Positions 48,601-59,600 of a stretch of 64,000 nucleotides of DNA are shown piece by piece. Source of the DNA: Amoebophrya sp. A120 (lineage: Eukaryota; Sar; Dinophyceae; Syndiniales; Amoebophryaceae); assembly GCA_905178155.1 (NCBI GenBank), contig CAJINV010000004.1, positions 1,713,929 to 1,777,928 on the forward strand. Direction: 5' to 3'. Position numbers and translations under genes: made by a program. The notes under the pieces were generated by a model. That model had not been told where the DNA came from. It saw nothing but the letters and a program-made list of their open reading frames with translations, and searched no databases. The stretch's first letter is position 1. Each line of letters starts with the position of its first letter.

Positions 48601-51592
48601 GTGAAGGAGCAAAAGATCAGCAAAGAAGTCGCGGTGCTTCATCGGCACTACACACGAAGGCGGAACAAGCTCCACTGGGATTTTTGCCTGGCCAGAAAAC
48701 AGCAACTGTAGAGGCTCCTGTAGATGACGCACCAGAACTACTGGAGCACAAGAACGGCAGAGGAGGTGCTGACCATGGCGAGATTGTCCTCGCGGCTTTG
48801 CAAGATGAACTCAAGCTGCAACCTCGAGGATTTTCCTATCAACAAGCTTCTCCTGCTACTTCTTCCGGGTCAAGAATTTCTGGAAGGCTTCAAGATCACG
48901 CTTCTTTGACGGAGAACTTCCCTATGCAGCAGGAGGAGTCTACTTTTCACGCCGCCCTCTTAGCACGCCGACCACACAGCAGGCCGCCGCGACGTGCTCT
49001 CACGACTGTGTCCACCACTCTGGCCCTGGCGGACTACTTTTCCACCGTCATATCGACAGTAAATTTCCTGTACACGTACAAATGCTGTCTCTGCATGAAA
49101 AAATTTGCCTTCAATCCTAGTGTAGCATGACAAGTTGTACACTGCAAGTTAGCAAAATGTGTCATGCATTTTGTACATGTACAGGAAATTTTAATTTACA
49201 TTGCATACGTCACTCACCACTTTTACGACATTTTCATTTACACCAACCGACAACTGATTCTCACCGGCAGCGCCGCTGCCACCTTTGCCTCGGTCCAGGC
49301 CGAGTACGTGGTCGGCTTACTCGTCGCGATCGCGTCCAGTAGGGTCCTCGTGGCGTCCGCTCTGTCACTGCTGGGCGGTCTGGCGGAGGCGTTGCTGAAC
49401 CAGAAGGCGCTTTTTCCCTTGTCTCAGCACGGCGGCTGGATTCTCATTTTGACTCTGTGCGAAGCGCTCCCGGTATACGCCGCATTGCTGGCGCTGTTGC
49501 AGCAATTAATCGGAGACTACGTGTTCTCCCTGGTGTGCCTGCTGTTCTTAGCGTACATCTATCCACTGCAAATTTATATTGCCTGGATGTAGAAAACAAA
49601 GGAAACTTGTCATGGTGCTGAAGTACAACTTCGCAGATGAGGAGCAGATTCAATCATCGCAGTTGGCAAGCTCAAGCAAGCATGACGAGTTTTTTCTCGG
49701 CGCCAGTTCCTCGCTGTGTGAGTATTTGATATGAAAACATCCACTTTCGTCGCGAGTAAGCACTTACATCAAACAAGTCCGAGTGATGTTGTCGGACAGC
49801 ATGCGGTTGTACAAACGCTAGATCCACATTAGACACACATAATGTCCAGTTCCAAGAAAGCCAGACATAAATATTTGCAATGTCGATGACACCGCGACGG
49901 GAATCCGCACCGGTTGGAGACTGCTGACTCTGCGGAAGATGAATTTCGACTTGAGTAGCCTGAGTGCGTCCTCTATCAAGGAGAAAAGACCCATCCCCAC
50001 GATCCAATTTGTCATGCACAACATGCATGAAGTCCAGTGTTTGCCATGCAAAAAATGGATGGGGATGGTTTTTTTTCTAGGGATATCCTCGGGCTTTGGG
50101 CTTCTTCGTGGAGCGGACGCGGAGGAGGCGAACCTGCCCAAGGTGGACGGACAGGCTCTGCTACCCCCGGCGGAGGACGGCGGAAGGCAAGAAGGCACTC
50201 CCCCTGGAGCCGGGGCGGCAACAAGTACAAAGCAGACGGCGAGCAGTGTGCCAAGAACATCGGCAGTTAGTGCCTCCGCAAACGTGGACCACAACGATAC
50301 AAAGAGAATCAGCACCGCGCAGCTTGTTCGAGATGAACAGGAACCACACAGCTTCCAGAGGGCACAACCTCGGCCAGCGGCATTCCGGCAAGGCAGCGGC
50401 AACCTCGAGTCCTTTAACGAGCACCTCGAATATGCAAATACAGATAATTCCAATTTCCCGCACACGTACAGAATGCATGAAAGTTAATGAATTCTGGCAG
50501 CTATAATTTAAGAAGAGCCTGCATTCAGAATTGTAAAAATGCTGAGCACTACTAGTAGTACTAGTAGCCCTTTGGCTAAACGTAGCCCTAGTAACTAGGG
50601 CTAGCGCCGTACTAGCTCAAAGGAAAGCTTTTGTCAACATCATGCGGGAACGAGCGCAAATCGTACGTGTAGTCTGGAGGGAAAAATGAATTTTCTTTGG
50701 ACATCAAGGAAAAGCGGGATGTGATGTATCGTTACATCTGGCTCGATTACGGGATGAAGTTTCTCTGTCTAGCCCTTCTGGTTTTCACTCTCTTCCTATG
50801 AGAGTGCACAAGTCCCGACCCTCATCCAACTCATTTGTTTCCACGAGCCGTTGCCTCTTGTTTGCACTGCTTGCATGACCAGTTCCGGAAGGCGAAACAC
50901 GACTAGAATCGGGCATCAATTTGTCATGCAAAAGCTGCATTCTTGCCAGGGCTTGTGTTGCTGTGAATGCCATCCAAATGAGGGGGAGGGGGAGTTGTGC
51001 TCTCTCATACTTCCACTGGTGCTCGTCGCGCGGCTACACGGCGCTGCAAGCCGAAATCTTAAAGGAATTGCTGGAGCCGATCACGTTGATAGGATTGATT
51101 GTTGATGTGGTCACGAAAAAGATCATCACCGCTGTCGCCGGGACGGATCTGATCTTGTTATCAACTGCAAATTATGTAATCTGGGTCTGGAAACTTGTGA
51201 TGCGCGTCGGACGAGCATGAGGACATTTGTCGCAATTTTTGCTGGAGCAAATGGCAAACTCATTTGGAGCATTTGGGTACAACATACATGACAGACTTTG
51301 GAGTTCTTGTTTTCATGCTGGCCGAGCATGGCAAACCGTGCACTACTCTTCCAGACCACCCAAACATATAATTTGCAATCCATACTGATACGGCTACTGC
51401 AAGACCGAGCTTTGGTCCTTGCGGAACCGCAACAGGCTTGCCGGGTTAGACGTGTCGGAGTTCGCGGTCAGCGACAAGCAGATGCAGGTTTCTTTGGAGG
51501 AAATGGGGCTTTTGGTAGGGGCAACGGAACTCGACGCGTTTTTAGCTGGGCCGGGGGGCGGTGGAGTAGAGAGCGGAATAAAGCGGGCGTAA
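45610..51592 (+). CDS. Gene 8: polytopic membrane protein, unknown family
   Basis: Exons: 45610-46293, 46567-46751, 47064-47132, 47287-48303, 48521-49050, 49213-49559, 49894-49973, 50091-50430, 50709-50796, 51015-51158, 51390-51592 (TAA). Start MAVPLFVRYLYSLIRNGM. Hydrophobic spans include FFIVSIVSVFFTIVSVLLLL, ALAWLIAFAPPFLFLLIYPI, SALSLLGGLAEALL, WILILTLCEALPVYAALLAL, YVFSLVCLLFLAYI and MKFLCLALLVFTLF. Between the second and third spans lies a Cys-rich soluble domain (WCSLQNREWHEKFYS, ALRCAWVVEDRCRDIYCAAA, ECLTDCLSFAIAKVGV), probably on the non-cytosolic side. A short coiled coil (QEEAERLRAKQQKFF) and Gly/Ser-rich linkers separate the parts. The transmembrane exon 50709-50796 appears only when the M and N introners beside it are removed, which supports the model. 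Carrier or channel function cannot be assigned. Confidence 0.7.
46294..46561. mobile_element. Introner, family A
   Basis: Left TATCAAATGCAAATATGTC, right GACACTTTTGCATTTGATA. Flanks CTCCA/CACCA. Joins SASFSP to TAYAN. Confidence 0.92.
46752..47058. mobile_element. Introner, family F
   Basis: Left TATGGAAGCGTCAGGATCG, right GATTCTGACACTTCCATA; arms continue with AAAGTTGAAAT and ATTTCAACTTT. TSD ATTCT/ATTCT. Joins NIQDIL to QEEAE. Confidence 0.93.
47133..47281 (+). mobile_element. Introner, family C, forward
   Basis: Left TATCCTGTGCAAAAGTATCG, right CTTTTGCGATGCATA. TSD GCGCA/GCGCA. Joins SPAAQ to RAEDK. Confidence 0.94.
48304..48515. mobile_element. Introner, C-like, degraded; right end GATC
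   Basis: Left TATGTAATCGGAATAAATC, right ACTTTTGCAGTGGATC where GATA is expected. Flanks AAACC/CTTCC. Removal of 48304-48520 joins LGIKP to PKLRF in frame. Confidence 0.68.
49051..49207. mobile_element. Introner, family M
   Basis: Left TATCGACAGTAAATTTCCTG, right GGAAATTTTAATTTACATTG then CATA; inner arms GTACACGTACAAATGC and GCATTTTGTACATGTAC. TSD CGTCA/CGTCA. Joins VISTVT to HHFYD. Confidence 0.92.
49560..49888. mobile_element. Introner, family A, right end GATG
   Basis: Left TATCCACTGCAAATTTATA, right AATATTTGCAATGTCGATG. Flanks ACATC/ACACC. Joins FLAYI to ATGIR. Confidence 0.85.
49974..50085. mobile_element. Introner, family E (short)
   Basis: Left TATCAAGGAGAAAAGACCCA, right GGTTTTTTTTCTAGGGATA. 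Inner arms CATCCCCACGATCCAATTTG and CAAAAAATGGATGGGGATG. TSD TCCTC/TCCTC. Joins LSASS to GFGLL. Confidence 0.92.
50431..50703. mobile_element. Introner, family M, right end CA
   Basis: Left TATGCAAATACAGATAATTC, right GAATTTTCTTTGGACA. An inner hairpin lies near 50548-50625 (ACTAGTAGTACTAGTAG and CTAGTAACTAGGGCTAG). Flanks TCGAA/TCAAG. Joins NEHLE to EKRDV. Confidence 0.8.
50797..51009. mobile_element. Introner, family N
   Basis: Left TATGAGAGTGCACAAGTCCC, right GGGAGTTGTGCTCTCTCATA. TSD CTTCC/CTTCC. Joins VFTLF to HWCSS. Confidence 0.93.
51159..51384. mobile_element. Introner, family A
   Basis: Left TATCAACTGCAAATTATGTA, right CATATAATTTGCAATCCATA. Flanks CTTGT/CTGAT. Joins TDLILY to GYCKT. 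Confidence 0.85.
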
Positions 51593-52554
51593 TGAAGTAT
51601 CGAGAACGGTGAAGCAGAAGGTGGAGGCTTTTGTGCCACTAGTTGTTGCCCAACCACACGACAGTAAAGCGTTTTTTTCTTTCCCACTTCAGGTGCATTA
51701 GTATTTTCTCTTTACTTTTTTACTTTTGAGATTCAGCATCAATGTCAATCATGAAATATTCATCACATGATGAATCCATCACACAAGTGATTTTCAAAAC
51801 AGTGCAGTTGTGCCCTCTGTAAATCTTTTCGCCGCATCATGGATGGTCTCGCTTCTAATTCAATCTCAGATGAAAAAGAATATCTCACTCAACTCGTGAC
51901 GGCTTTTTCTGTTTTCTCGCTTACTATGCCGTGGCGATTTTCTGTTCAATGTCAACTTACGCATTAGTCATTGTGAACCTTCTGGTTCTGTCAAGGTTGC
52001 TTTATCGGGGTCATCATCGAAATCGAACTTACTATGCATTCTGCTTTTACGTATATGTTCTTCGTAGCATGACCCGGGGAAGGCATTCATCGCGAATGAA
52101 GCGTCCATTATCGTCGTCTTCCTATTGAAACACTGAGAAAAAGGAAGGATGACGAAGCGTAGATTGAGGCAAAAGGTCTCTGCGTCAATTTCGTCAAGTC
52201 GTTAGTATATATTTCGTAGTCAAGAAATCATCGTGGCTTGGATTTCGAGGGTCTACTGGGGGCAGCTTCTGTAAAAACCTTTTCGTAAACCAAAAGGATG
52301 CAACTTCGTGTTTCATGCATGTAGATTGTAGAAGTTCTAGTTGTTCTTCAACATTACTCGTATACAAAAATAGAAGGGATCGATTGATTTTTAGCAAATG
52401 ACTTTCAACAAATAGCAGTACTTCTCAGCTGCGCGGTCCAGGATCAGGTGGGCTCTTCGATTCGCATTGTTTGGTTAAATATCCCTGTCCACGAAAGTAA
52501 ATAAAAAATAAAAAATATAGATAACAGACCACGTACAAAACAATAATAAAAAAG
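51593..52554. other. Intergenic region between genes 8 and 9
   Basis: No introner and no supported gene. Confidence 0.5.
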
Positions 52555-55049
52555 ATGCTTCTTGTACTTGTTCCACCTTTTACATCGTGGCGAGGACGGC
52601 CACGCCTACGAGCTCAGCCACCGCTCGTGCTAGCCGCTCTGAGGGTCATCGTCGCGCACCTCGGATGTCATCTAGTATCGCCTTCCCACGGCCATCTCCG
52701 AGGTCAAAACGGAATCAGATCGCGAGCAGGAGAACAAGAAGACACGACCGCGGCTGGGGAAGACTCGACTCAGTTGATGACGAATGATCCACACGAGGAC
52801 ACGATACAGACACAGGCGTTTTTGGAGCTGGACACGTCGGGAGAGGGCCGTTCTACTTCCATGCTGGAGGAGGGAGAACAAGACCAAGATGATCTACTTC
52901 TCTACTCGGGAAAAACGTCAACAACAAGAACAGCATCAGCAGCCCCCGCCGCGAGCTCGACCCTGTTGGAGATGGAAGTCGGGACCAGAAGTATGGAAGC
53001 GTCAGGATCCAAATCGACAAAGTTGAAATAGAAATTATTTGTCATGCATAAAATGCAACCCACAAAGTGCCTGTCTTGCAGCGTAGGCAAGGGAGGCAGA
53101 TTGTAAGCCTGCTGAGGGATAGAAATAGAGCTGCTAAAGTAGTATGACAAAAGGCGCCTTCCTTACCCAAACAGCATTACAAACTGGATTTAGGCACCAC
53201 CAAAATTTGTCATGCGCCACTTACAAACTGGGTTCCAACTCGCATCCATTTTGTGCATGACAAATCATTTCAACTTTGTCGATTTCAAACCTGACACTTC
53301 CATAAGAAGCAAGCTACCAGAAGGTGGAGCCTTCTCGTTCCGAGTATGCAATGCAAAAGCATCGTACTAGTATAAATTGCATTACAAATTAGCCCAGCAT
53401 TACAAATTTGATTTGTAATGCGGATTTGCCTTGAGAAAGAGATTTGTAATGCATGAATGCAATTACTACGAGTGCGATACTTTTGCACAGGATACAGAGA
53501 GCCGCTGCGGCCGCACCAAGTGGGACTGATCGGAGGTAATCACTCGTTGCGTGGTGTCAAAACGATCAACGATCTGGATTTCTACGACGAGTATCGCGGT
53601 CACAAAATCGGGCACCTCGAGACTGTGGTCGGCCTCTTCACACAGTGTCACAAGCTGCCGGCAACCAGTCCCAATTCCTGTCCCGATACGAGCATCGTGT
53701 TCCTGTTGGGGGATAGCTCTCTGGACAACAAGCACTGGCTGTATCCCACGAAAAACGACAAAGGAGAGCCAGACAAAGCCAGCCTGGCCGACGGCTCATT
53801 CACCGCCCCGGCTGTCAACGGCTACGAGAAGGTTGTGGGTGCGAGCGGGCGGATGGTCAAAGACGTCTGCTACTGGCTCAACCGGAAGTCCGCAGAATCT
53901 TCGAAATGGTTCAAGCAGAACGAGGAGGACGTGCTGGTGAAAGAGCACCCGTACCCACACCTCCTCTTCGTGAACTCTGCCGTCGAAGAGTCGACGCTTT
54001 CCAGCCGCGCATCGGGGCTGCTTCCCCAGGACAAGTTTGTTTCGAACCACCTCAAGCCGCAGGATATTCTCTTGGTCTCCGTGGGGCACAATGACATGGC
54101 GTTTCTCCACGTGCAGCAAGCGGCGCGGGTCTATGCAAGAAAAAAACTTTGTATAGTGTAACTCTGAAATGCAGAACATGCAAGAACAGAGTTACGCCTG
54201 TCATGCCAGATAACCATGAAGTCCTCTTTTCGTGTGTGTTTTCCCTTACAAGTCACGCATGACCGGATTTCTCTGAGATGTAGAGCAAATTTGTCATTAC
54301 ACTTACGCTAACCAAAGAAGGTTACACTAACACAGTTTTTTTCTTGGATAAGGTCCTGCAAGAGGGCACGACGGATGAAAAGCTGACCCAGTTGGCGGTC
54401 GAAAACTTTTCCCATATTTACAAGGAGGACACGGAGCGGTACATCAACAGTATTCTCGGGGACTCGACGTGCAAGATGGTGGTGGTGTGCATGCTCTACC
54501 ACCTGGATGAGAATGACGAAGCATTTTCGTGGTGGGAAAGGGGGTTCCAAGCGCTGGGCCTCATTGGCAACCCGGAGAACAAGCGGCGCATGAAGGTGGT
54601 GCAGCACGCGCTTTTCGAACACGCGTTGAAGCAGCTGCAAATCCCGAACGCGGAGAAAGTGGTTCCCCTGGAGCTGTCGCGGGCACTGGACGGGACGAAC
54701 TCGCTGATGTACGAACAACGTGTTGAGTATGGCGTTCTCAAATGTTACGTTCTCAACTGTTAATACATGATTTGTCATGCAAAACTACAATCTATCAGAA
54801 TCTGAATCGGCACGGTCAAGCTGCTTCGCATGACAGATTCTTGAAGGGCCAAACAGGCTGAGAAACTGTTCTTCCAAATCTTCCATGCGAGACGCGCAAG
54901 GTCACCCCGTCCACTTTTTTCATTCTTGCGTCACAAATTCATGTAACAGTTGAGAATGTAACAGTTGAGAGCGCCATATGGAGCCCAGTGTCCTGGGGGG
55001 CGAAAAACTGGCGGACTTGATTCTGGACACCATCAAGGAAAACTTGTAA
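52555..55049 (+). CDS. Gene 9: SGNH/GDSL-type hydrolase
   Basis: Exons: 52555-52991, 53310-53344, 53500-54131, 54356-54727, 54984-55049 (TAA). The N-terminus (MLLVLVPPFTSWRGRPRLRA, then PPLVLAALRVIVAHLG) may be a signal anchor; an acidic, Gln/Ser-rich stretch follows. The catalytic domain shows block I FLLGDSSLDNKHWL with the nucleophile Ser in GDS, an oxyanion Gly candidate region, block III SVGHNDMAF (GxND), and the C-terminal block RVEPSVLGGEKLADLI. SGNH enzymes cleave ester bonds of lipids or carbohydrates. In most of them the last block carries Asp-x-x-His before Pro-Ser; here Glu stands where His is expected (VEPS), so the enzyme may use another residue or be inactive. The last block is assembled from two exons across a B introner, and only the element-plus-TSD removal gives it. 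The 5' part (52555-52991) is less certain than the domain. Confidence 0.82.
52992..53304. mobile_element. Introner, family F
   Basis: Left TATGGAAGCGTCAGGATCC, right TTTCAAACCTGACACTTCCATA (distal part). TSD AGAAG/AGAAG. Joins VGTRS to KLPEG. Its core is close to the copy at 46752-47058 but in part reads in the opposite direction, for example GACAGGCACTTCGTGCGCTG there against AAAGTGCCTGTCTTGC here. Confidence 0.93.
53345..53494 (-). mobile_element. Introner, family C, reverse
   Basis: Left TATGCAATGCAAAAGCATCG, right CTTTTGCACAGGATA. Flanks CCGAG/CAGAG. Joins FSFRE to PLRPH. Confidence 0.94.
54132..54350. mobile_element. Introner, family D
   Basis: Left TATGCAAGAAAAAAACTTTG, right CACAGTTTTTTTCTTGGATA. 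Flanks GGGTC/AGGTC. Joins QAARV to LQEGT. Confidence 0.92.
54728..54978. mobile_element. Introner, family B
   Basis: Left TATGGCGTTCTCAAATG, right CAGTTGAGAGCGCCATA. Flanks TTGAG/TGGAG. Joins EQRVE to PSVLG, restoring the last SGNH block. Confidence 0.93.
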
Positions 55050-56619
55050 ACGCCGGAAAATGTGGTTGACGATGTACAAACATGATTCAGTACCTGATTT
55101 TCAATGAACAAAATGAGATTTTTGAATGTTCCAATGTAAATACGACTCTGCTCCGTCTGCATGCTTAAAATTAATATAGATATACACGACTGCTCGTGCT
55201 CGTCGTTCCGCCCTCCGTGATTTTACCACGCAAGCGCAAGAATACGATAGTGCTACCCTCTGTTTAATTAGCATCACTGATTATTTTCAACAACATCCTT
55301 TCTAGGAACCCAAACTTTTAAATGTACGAACAACTCGAGCAGAGCGACGACGTTGGCAAATTGATTCATTGACGTTCAATAATCTTGCATCTACCCTTTA
55401 CCTTGACAATTGGGCTGCACTTGATTGTTAAGGCTACTACTCGCACAAAAATACTCAGAAATTATAGAGTGCGGCGATATAATGTAGAAGAAGTAATTGT
55501 TGAACTACTTCGTGGTCGTCTCGTGCATTTCCATTTCGTTGCCTTCGAAAGAAAAACAGTGGCTTCGCTTGAGAAGCGTCGCTGACTTCTCTTTAGAAAA
55601 GGTCTAGCTTCAGTTGATGTAGATTTCTCTCGACGTTAGTAGCAACCTACAACCACGTCACCTATTGGAACGACGCTGGATAAAATAGAAAATGTAGTTG
55701 CAGAAAAACAACGACAGGCAAATAAAGAGATTTTGCCGATCGTCGCTATTTGACAGACCACACGGACCGCTTGATGAATTGCACCAATTGCATCAGCATT
55801 CATCCCGTGCTGCTTCTGCATAGTTGCTAACGCTATCCACCTCTTTTTGAGCGAAGCAAATGTGAAGGCGATGAAGCCCGCCGCTTTCGCGCACTTCTAC
55901 TTGTTACGAGGGCCAACTCAATTCTCAATTCCACATGTTGGAGTGGTATTTTTCGCAGTAAGTACATTGCGTGATCTTCTTGAAAAAAGTGGGCTATGTT
56001 GACTGACGCGAAGGATGGCGAGCGCGCATTACACCAGTGAGTGTTGAGGGAAAGTAGGCCGCTTCACAATCCTAAGAGTGGTGTTCGAGATGAAAGAGCA
56101 TTTTTGTCAAATGAAAAACCTCAGGTGTCAAACTTCGAAGCATTGGCTTGTTGGCCTGGACGGACACAGAAAGGAAAGAGCGCAAACTCATCTTCAAATC
56201 GTTGCAAAGAACTTCGTTGCTGCAAAAGCTACTTTTAATTCTTCGTTCTTTGGAGTCGAGAAAACAGAGAAAAATCACGTTACTCAGGATCGATCCGAAG
56301 CGAGATAGGCTACCAGCATGCAGCGACCTACTTTTCGAGCATCCATCGATTCGTGTTGCTGCAAACGAGCTCACGACCGTGTTGTGGGCCTCTGCGTGAA
56401 AGATTAACAAGACAACCCGATGCTGGATCGGCGGCGTGACTTTTTGCTGGAAAAGACAATCATCAAGCAGGAGCGGAGCCGCAGGAACTACATCAACGCT
56501 TCACAAATTCCACGTCCTCCGAAATAAAAACGAGGACTGAATCGGCGCAAGACCTACAGCACCATCATATCACAACAGACAAATCCAGTGAAACTGCCAC
56601 GGCATTCGATCGCGGCAGC
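55050..56619. other. Intergenic region between genes 9 and 10
   Basis: No introner. A 35-codon frame from an ATG at 56420 to a stop at 56527 (MLDRRRDFLLEKTIIKQERS start) lies just upstream of gene 10 and could be an upstream ORF or, on another frame, part of an earlier exon; not called as a gene. Confidence 0.45.
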
Positions 56620-59600
56620 ATGGTGGTCCACCTCCAGCAGGCCCCGCCTGTGATGAATAAGCTGCGGGTGCGTCGCAGCACCGACCACGCAGAGTTCGTA
56701 TCCTGTGGAAAAATATCGTACTCGTATAAATGCATTACAAATTTCCTCAGCATAAGAAATAAAATTTGTAATGCTGATTTGCCTTAGCAAAAAGATTTTT
56801 AATGCATGATTGCAATACGAGTACGATACTTTTGCACAGGATACTTCGATTTTGACGGCGAAAACGAAGAGATCCCGACCGAGTACCACGACCACCCTAT
56901 TGTCGTGTCTCTACGCATTGCAAAATTAAAATTATCGTACCGAGTACAAATTGCATGACAAATTTTCTCAAGAACAACAATGTTTATGTTGCAACTTGTC
57001 ATGCTAGATTACTTATGCACCGAAACAACCAAAATATAAGACAGACAGATCTGTAATGCTGATGGATGACTGCGATTAGAAGTACTACGAGCGCGATGTA
57101 ATATACTTTCGCACAGCATAGTCTCAGACATCCAACACGAACTCCGCTTCGTCCTCCTACGCAGAGCCGGTACTGTACACGAGCGGGCTACAACAGCAAA
57201 AAGGGACCACCACTGCGAACAAAAGTGCCACCTCGAATCAACAGGTAGTTAAAAGCAGCTACAATGTATCGAACAGGATGGAAATGCTGATGAACCCACC
57301 CAGCTGCACATCATCAGCGACTCAGCAACCTACAAGAACCCTTCCGCCGAGCTTTCTCCCCAACAAAAACAACAGTGGCATCGCGTTGCTCCGGAAAAAT
57401 CAACACCAGGGAGGTGGTGGCGGGAGTACTAGTGTCTACAACCAGCGTTCGGCAGCTCCATCAAGAGCTGCAGGAGGAGGAGTTGCAGGAGCAACCCGCG
57501 TATGCTGTGCAAAAGTATCGACGTACTCGTGTAAATGCATTACAAATTTCCTCAGCATGAGAAATAAAATTTGTAATGGGGATTTGCCTTTAAGAAAATG
57601 ACTTGTAATGCAAGACTTGCATTTATAAATATGAGTACGATACTTTTGCACCGGATACCGTGCGCGCAGCGCCAGCGTGACGACGCACTATACCCGCGGC
57701 GGTGTTGGCGGTGTAGCAGCAGCAACGACCGCTCCAGTGACAGAGGCCATCAATCGGGCGCTACAATTCGGGCATAGTGTTAGTAACGATGATTCCGACG
57801 TATTTTTAAACACGAGCTACGACAACGACTCCTTAGCTTCGAGGTCGACCAATTTTCAGCCAATGGCCCCGCCTTTCGTGCCATCTTCGACAAGTAAAAA
57901 CCCAAGGAATCCACCGCCCGTAGTTCACCAGTCTTCAACGGCATCGCTGCATCGAGGAAATTTTCTGCTGAGACATCCCACCGCGGGCAGTGGTGGCGCG
58001 CCACCGCGGGCAATGAGCGCAACGAACCGCAGATTTGCGACGCGGCGTGGAACAAATTTGGGAGCGGTGAGCAATGTGCTGCTCGTTCCGATGCACGGAT
58101 ATCTTGTGCAAAAGTATCGTACTCGTATTGCAATCATGCATTACAAATTTTTTTCTCAAGGTAAATCCGCATTACAAATTTAATTTCTCATGCTGAGGAA
58201 ATAATGCATTTATACGAGGACGATACTATACTTTTGCAATGCATAACGGAAAAACGGTGACGACGCCAGAGAACTCGGTGAATACCTCGTTGCTGAGTGG
58301 TGCCAGTGGTAGTGGAATGGCAGGCCAACACGTGGTCGACCGAAATCGACGAAGCCCTCACAGTTGTGCAGCAGCTGCAACTCCAGGCGGAGTAGTCGAC
58401 CCGTTGCTCCAATCTGCTGCCGCGCTCGAGCAAGCTCTGTTGGAGAAGGAGCACGAAGCACAGGAACAGAACATTGAGTCCTCTCTGATTGCCAGGACGG
58501 TTTCGTTCTCCAAGTTAAGTGGTAAGCACGACGGAACAAATACCGGGACGAACACTACTTTTGCGAATCTTCATAATGCAACTTATGATTCGGCGGGGGC
58601 TTCGAGCAAAAATTCGGCTCTGCGTCATTCGTTTTCGGAGCAACACCTACAGCATCCCGCGCGCGCGTCTCCTGGTGCGGTCGACTCTGCAATGCAAGCA
58701 GTGTTGTCGAACTCTTCGCCGATCGAGAGAGATCATAATCAGGGACAAGGAGGAATGCCGGCGCGGCCGCAGTATTACGGAGCGCAGGAGCAGCATCATA
58801 GCTTCTATCAACACGAGAACTACACAGCTGCCGTCGCTGTAGGAGTACCACGGCAACACGCAGTCCCTTCGAATAGCAGTGGAATAAATGGTGCCATCAT
58901 GCGCATGCACTCTGTCCCGGTGCTGAGTCACTCACATCGAGGACATCCCATACAACTTGCGATGTCGCAACAGCAGGGCGGCCCTTTTTACCGGTTTCAT
59001 TCCGGAAGGCAAGGGCTGCAACCGACTTCTATGGGTTTTGCTCCCGCCTCCGAAGCGGGACATGAGCACCACGCCGCTCCGTACGCTTTTCCGGCCACGA
59101 CTTTTGCTTTTGCGGGGCATTTTTACCCACATCAACAGCTCAAGAGTTCGCAGCCTAACGCTAGTACAACAGGCAGCAACCCCTTCGAAACGCCGCAGCA
59201 AAGCATCATTCCGCCCCACGTGGCCAGTGCCGGACCGGTCCCGGTGCATTCTAAATTATCTGTGTCCCTTATGACAGTGCACAACTCCCCCTCCGCCTCA
59301 TTTGTATAGCATCAACGGCAATACAAGCGTCAGCAGGAGTGCGGGTTTAGCATGACAAATTTGCACAGGAGTGTAGTGCTATTTGGGCTACCAGAACTTG
59401 TCATGCATCATAGTGACAGGAGGCAAAGCGTAGATTTGGCACTTTGCATGAGAAATGAGAACGAGGGGGAGTTCTAGTGCACTCTCATATCCCTGCAAGA
59501 ATCGCAACAGACAGTCCTGGAGGCCGGCGCCGGAGCACAACATCAAGCACCACCGCCAGTGCCCACATCGCACTTTTCCACGCTTCAGTTCCAGCCAACG

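Noticed and set aside
45610-51592. Assignment of gene 8 as a choline-transporter-like (SLC44) protein
   Set aside because: Several membrane spans and a Cys-rich loop are suggestive, but the C-terminal signature expected for that family is not visible.
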